Shown: positions 1-6,716, counted from the first letter of the stretch. The stretch is DNA of 12,953 nt from an uncultured bacterium (GCA_903933085.1 CAIZIN010000032.1:1-12953), one strand, 5' to 3'. Translations and numbers: made by a program. The notes: generated by a model not told the origin, from the sequence alone.

Positions 1-322
1 GGTATGTAGTATTTTCAATCAAATATAATTTTGGTATAGTTCGTTCTTTTTCTTTATCATCACTTAAAAACAAGATTTGTGTATCAGGGAAAGTATCTGA
101 GACTGGTTTTACCCAATGGGGTCTTTTAAGATTAACTGAACACAACAAGGCAAAAAGGGAAGTTGGATACAACTCACGAATTTTTTTTGATCTTTCTCTA
201 TTTTTTAATATATTTAATTTTGATTCATTTTCTAAATATAAATCGATAAAAAGAGATGGTTTAAACCATATATCTTTATAAAAATTGGGGTCATAATCTC
301 CAACCATTGTAATTTCTAACAC
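1..322 (-). CDS. Hypothetical protein, N-terminal part (runs off left edge)
   Basis: An open frame of 107 codons with no stop runs from a GTG at 322 leftwards out of the window. The GTG start is chosen because AGGTGA (minus strand, bases 333-328) lies five bases upstream, the clearest Shine-Dalgarno match in the window. An ATG five codons in (base 307) is the alternative. The N-terminus begins VLEITMVGDYDPNFYKDIWF, followed by a lysine/arginine-rich stretch and a short hydrophobic piece (SLFALLCSV). No signal peptide and no family that I recognise. It is transcribed away from the tRNA-Gln gene and separated from it by a hairpin-rich gap. Codon use looks like the rest of the window. Function unknown. 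Confidence 0.6.
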   Translation of the reverse strand, partial: MLEITMVGDYDPNFYKDIWFKPSLFIDLYLENESKLNILKNRERSKKIRELYPTSLFALLCSVNLKRPHWVKPVSDTFPDTQILFLSDDKEKERTIPKLYLIENTTY

Positions 323-327
323 GGAGT

Positions 328-333
328 TCACCT
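328..333 (-). promoter_or_regulatory. Shine-Dalgarno site of the left-edge gene
   Basis: AGGTGA on the minus strand sits five bases before the GTG at 322. It decides that start and contrasts with most other genes here, which have no such site. Confidence 0.5.
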
Positions 334-400
334 TTTTATGTTTATTGTTAGATATAAGTAAAATAGGTTATAACTTTTAATTTGATTACTTAGTGTTGGG

Positions 401-416
401 TGCAGGACTTAGATCG
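401..416 (-). repeat. Degenerate direct copy of the tRNA-Gln 3' end
   Basis: Read on the minus strand, CGATCTAAGTCCTGCA matches the T-loop to acceptor end of the tRNA-Gln gene (602-586, CGAGTCCAAGTCCCGCA) at 14 of 17 aligned positions with one gap. It has the same orientation as the tRNA and lies about 170 bases beyond its 3' end. No complete tRNA fold surrounds it. It could be an old integration footprint or a tRNA remnant. Confidence 0.35.
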
Positions 417-440
417 TGAGTACACTTCTCGACCTCGATT

Positions 441-464
441 AAAAATTTTCCGTCGAAAATTTTT
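441..464. repeat. Perfect AT-rich hairpin
   Basis: AAAAATTTTC (441-450) and GAAAATTTTT (455-464) are perfect inverted repeats around the four-base loop CGTC. In either direction the transcript would form a hairpin ending in a run of U, so it may end transcription of the tRNA-Gln unit. The stem is almost all A-T, so terminator strength is uncertain. Confidence 0.5.
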
Positions 465-482
465 GTCTGGTCACCGGATCGG

Positions 483-504
483 AATTTTTTAAATTTAAAA
501 AATT
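483..504. repeat. 22-bp perfect AT palindrome
   Basis: A run of T, AAATTT, then a run of A forms a fully self-complementary 22-bp block with no loop. It lies between the hairpin at 441-464 and the inverted tRNA copy. It could be a terminator-like structure, a protein-binding palindrome, or the by-product of slippage. Confidence 0.5.
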
Positions 505-514
505 ATACTCCGCC

Positions 515-564
515 GTTTGAGTCCAAGACGTGAGTGATAACATCACTCATTTCCCGCATCAAAT
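515..564 (+). repeat. Inverted partial copy of the tRNA-Gln 3' half, split by a small hairpin
   Basis: Plus-strand bases 515-527 match the tRNA T-arm (reverse complement of 593-605) at 12 of 13 positions. Bases 552-564 match the acceptor end and 3' flank (reverse complement of 580-592) at 12 of 13. Between them lie 24 extra bases containing the hairpin TGAGTGAT-AAC-ATCACTCA (531-549). A further short pairing (CCTC 568-571 with GAGG 574-577) closes the structure, so a minus-strand precursor transcript could pair its tRNA 3' half with its own trailer. Confidence 0.6.
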
Positions 565-584
565 AGGCCTCAAGAGGTCATTTG

Positions 585-655
585 CTGCGGGACTTGGACT
601 CGAACCAAGATAAACGGATCCAAAACCCGCTGTCCTGCCATTAGACGATCCCGCA
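585..655 (-). tRNA. tRNA-Gln(UUG)
   Basis: The minus strand folds as a full cloverleaf of 71 bases. The acceptor stem TGCGGGA/TCCCGCA pairs perfectly with discriminator G; the D-arm is GTC/GAC. The anticodon stem GCGGG/TCCGT carries loop TTTTGGA, giving anticodon TTG, and the T-stem CTTGG/CCAAG carries loop TTCGAGT. The 3' CCA is not encoded (CAA follows the discriminator). It charges glutamine and reads CAA, and CAG by wobble. The 3' flank contains an inverted copy of its own T-arm and acceptor end. Confidence 0.93.
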
Positions 656-735
656 ATAATTTAGATACATAATACATCAAAAAAGAGAAAAAGAAAGGGG
701 TATTTTTTCGAGTCAATTTCTTGTTTGTAATTATC

Positions 736-741
736 TATATT
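736..741 (+). promoter_or_regulatory. Probable -10 box for the methyltransferase unit
   Basis: TATATT lies seven bases before the ATG at 749, close to the six-base spacing seen at other genes here. No convincing -35 box was seen. Confidence 0.35.
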
Positions 742-748
742 TTGTGGG

Positions 749-1867
749 ATGATTGTTGTAATTATGGCAGAAAAATCTTTAAACTCAAATCTTCATAAGG
801 CAAACAAAGCAAAGAAAGATGAGTTTTATACTCAGCTTATTGATATTGAAAAAGAATTAAAGCACTATAAAGAACAGTTCCGCGGTAAGGTTGTATACTG
901 TAATTGTGACGACCCTTTTGAAAGTAATTTTTTCAAGTATTTTGCGTCGAATTTTAATGCTTTAGGCTTGAAGAAACTTATTGCCACAAGTTATAAACCA
1001 TCACCAATTGCTAATACTCAGTTAGGGTTATTTGGAAATGACAAGACATTAAAACAATCTAAAGGCAGACCTAAGAATACCGCTAACAAATTTATTATTA
1101 ATGAAGTCAATGACCTTGATAATGATGGCGCTTTTGATTTACGGGATATTGCAGAACAGCTAAAAACTAATAAAAATAATGAATGGTCGCCAATGGAAGG
1201 TGATGGTGATTTTAGAAGTTTGGAAAGTGTTGAACTTTTAAAACAGGCAGATATTGTGGTAACCAATCCACCTTTTTCATTGTTTAGAGAATATGCTGCT
1301 CAGTTAATTGAGTTTAATAAAAAATTTATAATTCTTGGTGATCAGAATGCAACTACTACTAAAGATTTTTTTAAACTATTAAAAGAAAATAAATTGTGGC
1401 TTGGCTATGATAATGGTGGCACAAAATGGTTTCAAGTTCCCGATGATTATGATATAGAGACGGAATCAAGAATTAAGATTGAAAATGGTATAAAGTTTTT
1501 TAGCATGGGTAGAATTGTATGGTATACAAATTTGGATACTACAAAACGTCACAACAATTTGATACTTTATAAAAAATATTCACCGGAAGAATATCCCAAA
1601 TATGATAATTACGAAGCAATCAATGTTGATAAGGTAAATGATATACCAATGGATTACAACGGAGTAATGGGAGTACCAATAACCTTTTTAGATAAATATA
1701 ATCCAGATCAATTTGAAATAATTGGCCAGACACACAGTGGAGATATTTCCGCAGAAGTTGAATTGTTGAGAAAAGACCCAGAACATAAACATCGAGGTAT
1801 TGTGCATGGTGAAAGCAAAGAAAAATTTGCCCGTATATTAATCAGAAATAAAAAACCACAAAAATAA
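749..1867 (+). CDS. EcoRI-family adenine-specific DNA methyltransferase
   Basis: A 372-residue protein that closely resembles the EcoRI modification methylase, which transfers a methyl group from S-adenosylmethionine to the N6 of an adenine in GAATTC. Shared segments in order: LHKANKAKKDEFYTQ near 15-29, VVYCNCDDP at 48-56, GDGDFRS at 151-157, the catalytic NPPF at 173-176 followed by SLFREY, YPKYDNYEAINV near 282-293 and DYNGVMGVPITFL near 302-314. Residues of roughly 84-145 look like an insertion relative to M.EcoRI (about 326 residues), so the target may differ. Homology to M.EcoRI begins at the sixth residue, so ATG 764 is an alternative start; 749 fits the upstream -10 box. Its stop is one base before the DUF262-HNH gene, indicating a shared transcript. 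Confidence 0.92.
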   Translation: MIVVIMAEKSLNSNLHKANKAKKDEFYTQLIDIEKELKHYKEQFRGKVVYCNCDDPFESNFFKYFASNFNALGLKKLIATSYKPSPIANTQLGLFGNDKTLKQSKGRPKNTANKFIINEVNDLDNDGAFDLRDIAEQLKTNKNNEWSPMEGDGDFRSLESVELLKQADIVVTNPPFSLFREYAAQLIEFNKKFIILGDQNATTTKDFFKLLKENKLWLGYDNGGTKWFQVPDDYDIETESRIKIENGIKFFSMGRIVWYTNLDTTKRHNNLILYKKYSPEEYPKYDNYEAINVDKVNDIPMDYNGVMGVPITFLDKYNPDQFEIIGQTHSGDISAEVELLRKDPEHKHRGIVHGESKEKFARILIRNKKPQK

Positions 1868-1868
1868 T

Positions 1869-2972
1869 ATGAAAATAGAATTACATAAAATAAAAATTTC
1901 AGAAGTTGTAGAAGACTATAAAGATAGTGCTGAAGAAGGAGTATCTGCTTTTGGCAGTAAGTTGGATATTCGTCCCAAGTATCAGCGAGAATTCGTATAT
2001 GGTGGCAAACAACGAGATGAAGTAATTAGAACTGTTAAAAATGGTTTTCCTTTGAATGTGATGTATTGGGTAAAAAAGGAAGATGGAAACTTTGAAGTAC
2101 TCGATGGACAACAACGAACAATCAGTATCGCTCAATTTGTGAATGGAGATTTTTCGATTGAATTTAACGGTCGAATTGCGATGTTTCATAATTTAACCAA
2201 AGAAGAACAAGAACAAATTTTAAATTATGATTTGATGATTTATCACTGCGAGGGAAATGATAAAGAAAAGCTTGATTGGTTTAAAATTATTAATATTGCT
2301 GGTGAAAAATTAACAGATCAGGAACTTAGAAATGCTGTATATACTGGACCTTGGCTATCTGATGCAAAATTAAAATTTAGTAAGTCAAATTGTGTGGCTT
2401 ATTTACTTGCAAACGATGGTGGACAACTAATAACTGGATCACCTATTAGGCAAGAATATTTGGAAACTGCTTTATCTTGGATAAGTAATGAACAAATAGA
2501 AGAATATATGGCAAAACATCAACATGACAAAAATGCGGATGAATTGTGGCAATATTTCCAAGATGTAATTCATTGGGTGCGAAAAACTTTCCCAAATTAC
2601 CGAAAAGAAATGTCTGGAGTAAATTGGGGTGAACTTTGTAATGAATTTAAGAATAAAAAACTTGATTCTGAAAAACTTGAAAAAGAAATTAAAAAATCAA
2701 TGCAAGATGAAGATGTAACGAAGAAATCTGGTATTTATCCATATGTACTAACTCGAAAAGAAAGATATCTTTCTATCCGAGCATTTACTCCAAATATGAA
2801 ACGTGAAGCATATGAGCGACAAAATAGTATTTGTCCTACGTGTAAAAAAGAGTTTCAACTTTCCGAAATGGAAGCAGATCATATTAATCCATGGCATGAG
2901 GGTGGTAAGACCGTAGTGGAAAATTGTCAGATGCTTTGTAAGGAGTGTAATAGACGAAAGTCTGGAATATAG
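1869..2972 (+). CDS. DUF262 protein with C-terminal HNH nuclease domain (candidate restriction partner)
   Basis: A 367-residue protein. The N-terminal DUF262 (ParB/GmrS-like) domain has RPKYQREF at 35-42 and the hallmark DGQQR at 79-83, a motif tied to nucleotide use in SspE/GmrSD-type defence proteins. The last 47 residues form a zinc-type HNH nuclease: C322/C325, D337-H338, N352, C357/C360 and N361. Start ATG 1869 follows the methyltransferase stop by one base, so translation is probably coupled; I see no Shine-Dalgarno sequence. The expected role is nucleotide-gated DNA cleavage or nicking that senses methylation or foreign DNA, with the upstream methylase protecting self. Biochemical function and target are inferred from domains and context. 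Confidence 0.85.
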   Translation: MKIELHKIKISEVVEDYKDSAEEGVSAFGSKLDIRPKYQREFVYGGKQRDEVIRTVKNGFPLNVMYWVKKEDGNFEVLDGQQRTISIAQFVNGDFSIEFNGRIAMFHNLTKEEQEQILNYDLMIYHCEGNDKEKLDWFKIINIAGEKLTDQELRNAVYTGPWLSDAKLKFSKSNCVAYLLANDGGQLITGSPIRQEYLETALSWISNEQIEEYMAKHQHDKNADELWQYFQDVIHWVRKTFPNYRKEMSGVNWGELCNEFKNKKLDSEKLEKEIKKSMQDEDVTKKSGIYPYVLTRKERYLSIRAFTPNMKREAYERQNSICPTCKKEFQLSEMEADHINPWHEGGKTVVENCQMLCKECNRRKSGI

Positions 2973-3059
2973 ATAATTAATATAGATTTATAAGGTTATT
3001 AGGATAATGCTTTAATGATCTGTTTAAATTTAACTAGTAGATCTAAACTCTTTTGTTCA

Positions 3060-3068
3060 TGTTAAAAT
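3060..3068 (+). promoter_or_regulatory. Possible extended -10 promoter for the 3083 gene
   Basis: TGT-TAAAAT matches an extended -10 element and lies 14 bases before the ATG at 3083, predicting a leader of only about seven bases. Confidence 0.4.
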
Positions 3069-3082
3069 AATGACAACTATAT

Positions 3083-3574
3083 ATGAAAATTCATAATAAA
3101 TTTTGTGAAGAATTGGGGGAATTAAGAAGGTCAACAATTGGCGACATTGTCGTCTCTTTAGGTATTGTCAAAGTCGAGAATGGTAACATATTAAATCTTA
3201 AAGATAATCTATTTGAGCTTGAACAGATTTTCTATACTGTTGATTATTTAAAGAAAAATGAGTTGGTTTATGTAGAATCTCAAAAAATTGGATCATATAT
3301 TCCTGATTTTAATCCAGAGAATTTTATGAAGAAAGGAACAGATAAGTATCTGATAAGTCAAATGCATGCAATGCCAGGGTTTCTTAAGAATTACTGGGGT
3401 CTTGAATTGGTTGTAAATCCTATATATTATAAATTTATTTATAATGGATATAAAACAGACGGGGAAATTGATAATATGTGGAATAGGTGGTTACCTTTCT
3501 TGGCTGTAATTTTAGCTTCTGTTCTTACTGCAGTATTAACTTCTTTTGTGACAATGATATTAACTGCAAATTAA
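3083..3574 (+). CDS. Hypothetical protein with C-terminal membrane anchor
   Basis: A 163-residue protein I do not recognise. The first 130 residues are soluble and mixed alpha/beta in character. Residues 136-160 (beginning WLPFLAVILASVL) form a single strongly hydrophobic helix, followed only by TAN, so it should be a tail-anchored membrane protein with its body in the cytoplasm. No signal peptide. It follows the methyltransferase-nuclease pair after a gap of 110 bases with its own likely promoter, and precedes another unknown gene. A defence-accessory role is possible from position alone; nothing in the sequence proves it. Confidence 0.7.
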   Translation: MKIHNKFCEELGELRRSTIGDIVVSLGIVKVENGNILNLKDNLFELEQIFYTVDYLKKNELVYVESQKIGSYIPDFNPENFMKKGTDKYLISQMHAMPGFLKNYWGLELVVNPIYYKFIYNGYKTDGEIDNMWNRWLPFLAVILASVLTAVLTSFVTMILTAN

Positions 3575-3578
3575 AGTA

Positions 3579-3610
3579 CTTCCTGTCGCAGGTCTGACCT
3601 TCGGAGATCT
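3579..3610 (+). repeat. Intergenic hairpin repeat, family 2, copy 1
   Basis: It starts a few bases after the 3574 stop. It contains CCTG-TCG-CAGG and the shared core ACCTTCGGAGAT. It aligns with the copies at 6136-6167 and 8079-8110, most strongly over the last dozen bases. Here its GGAG also lies eight bases before GTG 3615, so it could act as a ribosome-binding site if that start is used. Confidence 0.55.
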
Positions 3611-3615
3611 AAGTG

Positions 3616-3624
3616 TGTTACAAT
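3616..3624 (+). promoter_or_regulatory. Extended -10 promoter TGT-TACAAT
   Basis: The same nonamer TGTTACAAT occurs before the gene at 12159. It lies eight bases before ATG 3633 and overlaps the first codons of the longer GTG-started reading, which favours the ATG start. Confidence 0.45.
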
Positions 3625-3632
3625 TAAATCAA

Positions 3633-4187
3633 ATGAATAGACAACATCTTGATTTATATATTGAGCAAGTCTGTTTGGAAATTGATGGAGCAGAAAGATC
3701 GTTAAATGGCTCTGAAATATATAGTAACTATCATCATTTTTTGGTGCATGTGTCTAATATTTACAAATTGATTTTTCCAAATATTAATAAGACTAAGTAT
3801 GATACCGATGAAACTATGGGGATAAGAAAGAGGCGCAGAAGTGCATTTCAAGAATATTTTTGTGACTATAAGGATATGAATATTAGCATTTTGAAAAATG
3901 ATTTAAGAGATCATTTGGAACATTTTGATGAAAGATTGGACAAGTTTGTTCTATTGGAAGAACAAGGAAAAGATATTAGTATCATTGATAAAAATTGTTT
4001 TCAAAATTGTGGACCAAATCCCATTCAAATCGACAAAGAAATTAGAGAAAAACAATTTTATGTTAGACAGCTTATTATTGATGAAGATTCAGATACTGAA
4101 ATATATCAGTTCTATGATCAAGACTATGATATAAATGCTATGAGAAAAATGTTAAAAAAATTTAAAGAGTATGTAGAGATTCATTAA
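3633..4187 (+). CDS. Hypothetical protein with HEPN-like RX4H motif
   Basis: A 184-residue, largely helical, charged protein that I cannot place. R92-DHLE-H97, within LRDHLEHFDERL, fits the R-X4-6-H signature of HEPN RNases and sits on a predicted helix. The C-terminal third is very acidic (DEDSDTE) and ends in a lysine-rich helix. I chose ATG 3633 because an extended -10 box lies eight bases upstream; GTG 3615, with GGAG upstream, would add six residues. It lies in a cluster with a methyltransferase-nuclease pair and a membrane-anchored protein, so an RNase effector or toxin role is possible. The HEPN assignment rests on one short motif and is tentative. Confidence 0.65.
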   Translation: MNRQHLDLYIEQVCLEIDGAERSLNGSEIYSNYHHFLVHVSNIYKLIFPNINKTKYDTDETMGIRKRRRSAFQEYFCDYKDMNISILKNDLRDHLEHFDERLDKFVLLEEQGKDISIIDKNCFQNCGPNPIQIDKEIREKQFYVRQLIIDEDSDTEIYQFYDQDYDINAMRKMLKKFKEYVEIH

Positions 4188-4308
4188 TGTGTTTGTGTGT
4201 TTTTGAGACTTCCCAAACTTTTGATAAAGAACGGTGTCTGAAAAATAAATTACATCATATGAAACTTTTGTCAATACCAGCGGGTAAGTAACTGAGGCCG
4301 GGTCTTGG

Positions 4309-4345
4309 TACCCTCATATAGGTACTAGAGCCTAGCTCTGGCGCA
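4309..4345 (+). repeat. Intergenic hairpin repeat, family 1, divergent copy
   Basis: It contains two small hairpins: GTACC-CTCATATA-GGTAC and AGAGC-CTA-GCTCT. The second half (CTAGAGCCTAGCTCT) aligns with CCAGAGCCCAGTTCT at 6720 and CCAAAGCCCGGCTCT at 9263. It lies just upstream of the 4388 promoter. Confidence 0.45.
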
Positions 4346-4352
4346 TTCCATA

Positions 4353-4381
4353 TTGGTCATAGATGATAAAATTGATATAAT
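4353..4381 (+). promoter_or_regulatory. Promoter of the EEP-family gene, leaderless
   Basis: TTGGTC (4353-4358), a 17-base spacer and TATAAT (4376-4381) with an upstream TGA form a good promoter. Exactly six bases separate the -10 box from ATG 4388, so transcription should begin at or next to the start codon. Confidence 0.7.
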
Positions 4382-4387
4382 ATAATC

Positions 4388-5146
4388 ATGAAAATAATCA
4401 GTTTAAATACTTGGGGGTGCAGAATTACCGATCCAATTTTTGATTTTATAAAAGAATCCTCAGAAGATACTGAAATCTTTTGTTTCCAAGAAATTTCCAA
4501 GAATGGTAATGGAAAAACAGAAAAAGGTGAACTCAAAGATGCTTATGAGCAAATAAGTAGGCTCTTAGAAGGTTATACTGGATATTTTTATGGATATGGA
4601 TATGGAGATGAGAGTCACTATTATGACAAAAGAAAGGATGAGATTGATTTTCAATTTGGTATAGCGTGTTTTGTAAGGGGTAATTTAAATCAAGAATCAA
4701 AGGGTGGAATACCTCTTTATGATCCAAAAGAAATTTGGAGTGATTATTCAGGGAGATTTGCAGCCGGCGTTGTTTTGGCTGTGCAAATTGAAGGATATCT
4801 TGTATTGAATGTTCACGGGATGTGGCAAGGAAGCATAAAAGAAGATACGGAAGCTAAACTTGCTCAAAGTCGAAAAATAATTGAACTTTCCGAATCTTTT
4901 AATGCAAAGAAAATTATTTGTGGAGATTTTAATTTACTTCCTCATACAAAATCTATTGAGATGTTTGGTGATAAATACGCAGACTTAATTAAGGAGTATA
5001 AGATAAAAGATACAAGAGGAAATTTATATACAAAAGATTTGAGATATTCCGATTATTTCTTCATTGATAATGATATAAAGATAAATAGTTTTTCTGTCCC
5101 TAATTTGGAACTTTCCGATCATCTTCCGATGCTCTTGAAAATATAA
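4388..5146 (+). CDS. Endonuclease/exonuclease/phosphatase (EEP) family protein
   Basis: A 252-residue protein covering one complete EEP fold (DNase I / exonuclease III / phosphodiesterase superfamily), which cuts phosphodiester or phosphomonoester bonds using divalent metal. Visible active-site motifs: LNTWG with N7, FQE with E35, NVHGMW with H143, GDFN with D180 and N182, YSDYFF with D222, and SDH with D244-H245. All key residues are present, so it should be active. No signal peptide or membrane segment. The substrate cannot be told from sequence; DNA repair nuclease or phosphodiesterase are both open. It has its own promoter and appears monocistronic, separate from the upstream methyltransferase-nuclease unit. 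Confidence 0.88.
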   Translation: MKIISLNTWGCRITDPIFDFIKESSEDTEIFCFQEISKNGNGKTEKGELKDAYEQISRLLEGYTGYFYGYGYGDESHYYDKRKDEIDFQFGIACFVRGNLNQESKGGIPLYDPKEIWSDYSGRFAAGVVLAVQIEGYLVLNVHGMWQGSIKEDTEAKLAQSRKIIELSESFNAKKIICGDFNLLPHTKSIEMFGDKYADLIKEYKIKDTRGNLYTKDLRYSDYFFIDNDIKINSFSVPNLELSDHLPMLLKI

Positions 5147-5205
5147 TTATTTTGAAATTGGAAAAAGTGTCAGGAACCTTTGATTTTATAGTATGAAAAC
5201 GTTTG

Positions 5206-5214
5206 TGGTATAAT
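5206..5214 (+). promoter_or_regulatory. Extended -10 promoter of the nucleotidyltransferase gene
   Basis: TGG-TATAAT ends nine bases before ATG 5224, predicting a start of transcription at about 5221 and essentially no leader. It overlaps the TTG at 5203 that would otherwise extend the reading frame. Confidence 0.65.
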
Positions 5215-5223
5215 ATTTCTAAT

Positions 5224-6129
5224 ATGAAACCAACACTATTAATATTAGCGGCGGGGATGGGGAGCCGATATGGAAAGCTCAAACAAATTGATCCTATTGG
5301 ACCTTCGGGAGAGGTGATATTAGACTATTCTGTGCATGATGCTATTCGGGCGGGATTTGGAAAGGTTGTCTTTGTGATTCGAAAGGATTTTGAAAATGAA
5401 TTTAAAGAAAAAATTGGAAAGAGATTTGCCAACAATATTACTGTGGAATATGTTTTTCAAGGACTAGATATTTTGCCGGAGGGGTACCAAGTGCCAGAAG
5501 GAAGAGAAAAACCGTGGGGAACATCTCATGCGGTAATGATGGCAAAAGATGTTATTAAAGAACCTTTTGCAGTTATTAATGCTGATGATTTTTATGGTGC
5601 GGAAGCGTTTAAAGTAATGGCTCTGAATTTATCAAAGTTGTCTTCTGAAGATGGTGATAATTATTTTATGGTGGGCTACACATTAAATAAAACTCTTTCG
5701 GATTATGGACATGTGTCTCGAGGGATAACAGAAGTCGACGAAGAAGGTTTTTTGCGAAAAGTAACCGAGCGTACTCATATTGAAAAAACACCTTCCGGCG
5801 CAAGGTATAAAGAAGGCGAAAGATATGAGGAACTCACAGGGTGGGAGATTGCTTCTATGAATTTTTTTGGCTTTGCACCTTCATATTTTTTTCACTCAGA
5901 AGAAATGTTTAAAAATTTTATTGAAGAAAACAAAGAAAATTTGAAAGCTGAATTTTATATCCCTTTTGTTGTGAATAAACTGGTGGAAGATAATAAAATT
6001 AAACTTAAGGTTGTTTCGGCAGATGCGGAATGGTTTGGAGTGACATATATTGAAGATAAACCATTTGTTGAGCAAAAGATTAAAGACTTGATCGAAGCCG
6101 GCATGTACCCAGAAAACCTTTGGGGGTAG
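5224..6129 (+). CDS. Sugar-phosphate nucleotidyltransferase family protein
   Basis: A 301-residue cytoplasmic enzyme of the NTP-transferase family, which joins a nucleoside triphosphate to a sugar 1-phosphate to give an NDP-sugar and pyrophosphate. The nucleotide-binding signature LAAGMGSRYG is at 8-17, followed by KLKQIDPIGPSGE at 18-30. KPWGTSHAV at 96-104 and the metal-binding NADDFYG at 119-125 complete the core. The C-terminal part (AEFYIPFVVN, then EWFGVTY) resembles uncharacterised relatives rather than a classic glucose-1-phosphate enzyme, so substrate is open. ATG 5224 is chosen because an in-frame TTG at 5203 lies before the -10 box, upstream of where transcription should begin. It is a single-gene unit followed by a hairpin repeat. 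Confidence 0.87.
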   Translation: MKPTLLILAAGMGSRYGKLKQIDPIGPSGEVILDYSVHDAIRAGFGKVVFVIRKDFENEFKEKIGKRFANNITVEYVFQGLDILPEGYQVPEGREKPWGTSHAVMMAKDVIKEPFAVINADDFYGAEAFKVMALNLSKLSSEDGDNYFMVGYTLNKTLSDYGHVSRGITEVDEEGFLRKVTERTHIEKTPSGARYKEGERYEELTGWEIASMNFFGFAPSYFFHSEEMFKNFIEENKENLKAEFYIPFVVNKLVEDNKIKLKVVSADAEWFGVTYIEDKPFVEQKIKDLIEAGMYPENLWG

Positions 6130-6135
6130 AGTGTA

Positions 6136-6167
6136 TCTCTGACGGAGGCTCAACCTCCGGAGATTTT
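6136..6167 (+). repeat. Intergenic hairpin repeat, family 2, copy 2
   Basis: It starts six bases after the 6129 stop. CGGAGG-CTCAA-CCTCCG forms a perfect six-base-pair stem, followed by GAGATTTT. It matches the 8079 copy closely (TCTCTG, CGGAGATTTT). The position just after a stop suggests a terminator or 3' processing element. Confidence 0.6.
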
Positions 6168-6170
6168 CGA

Positions 6171-6199
6171 TTGACTTTTTGCATAATTAATTGTAATTT
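6171..6199 (+). promoter_or_regulatory. Possible promoter of the small 6260 gene
   Basis: TTGACT (6171-6176) is a good -35 box. The best -10 candidates are TGTAAT (6192-6197, spacer 15) or TAATTT (6194-6199, spacer 17). Neither is ideal. Confidence 0.35.
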
Positions 6200-6259
6200 T
6201 CATACACCTACGGCATGGTGTTGTGGGTATGTACATTTCAAAAAACACAAATATCACTT

Positions 6260-6634
6260 ATGAATGTTACAGATAATCCCGAGATAACAAAAATGCACGA
6301 CGAATGGTGTGCACTCATTGCTGAAGCACGAACTCCTCAGGAGTTTATTCAACATTTCCGCGAACATGTCTGGGAGCATTTTGATCGGCATAATCGCGAA
6401 GGACAACTTAGTATGGATGTCTGGATGATTGGATGTCTTAACTTTCTTTATATTTTTGAAAAGAAGTTTCCTCATCTCACTAGGGCGGATATGCTTTACA
6501 AGCTCTGTCGGTTTCACAAACACAACCCTGGTGGTCCAGAGGCACCATTTGATGTGGAGGAATTTCTAGGGAGTTACGATGGTCCTATCAAAGGATTTCA
6601 TCATTCTAATGCCTTCGAAAAACAATCTGTTTAG
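6260..6634 (+). CDS. Hypothetical protein (small, His/Trp-rich)
   Basis: A 124-residue protein with no recognised family. It starts MNVTDNPEITKMHDEW and has many aromatic and histidine residues, for example HFREHVWEHFDRHNRE and CRFHKHNPGG. No membrane segment or signal peptide is evident. An in-frame ATG at 6215 would add 15 residues of unlikely composition (MVLWVCTFQK...), so the later ATG is preferred, but neither start has a clear ribosome-binding site. It is followed by a strong intrinsic terminator and is probably a single-gene unit. The histidine-rich character could suit metal binding; that is speculation. Confidence 0.65.
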   Translation: MNVTDNPEITKMHDEWCALIAEARTPQEFIQHFREHVWEHFDRHNREGQLSMDVWMIGCLNFLYIFEKKFPHLTRADMLYKLCRFHKHNPGGPEAPFDVEEFLGSYDGPIKGFHHSNAFEKQSV

Positions 6635-6650
6635 CAAAATTTGTTCTTCC

Positions 6651-6680
6651 AAACCCAACCCTAACCGGCTGGGTTTTTTC
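6651..6680 (+). terminator. Intrinsic terminator after the 6260 gene
   Basis: AAACCCA (6651-6657) pairs with TGGGTTT (6670-6676) around a 12-base loop and runs into six T (6674-6679). Confidence 0.75.
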
Positions 6681-6716
6681 TATAAAGAGTCATCAGAACC
6701 TTACTCTATGTAGAAA

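Noticed and set aside
401..440. A second complete tRNA on the minus strand
   Set aside because: Only the T-loop and acceptor end resemble a tRNA; no D-arm or anticodon arm can be folded around it.
4261..4293. Ten-codon frame MKLLSIPAGK in the gap before the EEP-family gene
   Set aside because: Too short, with no ribosome-binding site or -10 box at a suitable distance.
5203..5223. TTG start extending the nucleotidyltransferase
   Set aside because: It overlaps the extended -10 box, and the shorter form begins right before the conserved nucleotide-binding strand.
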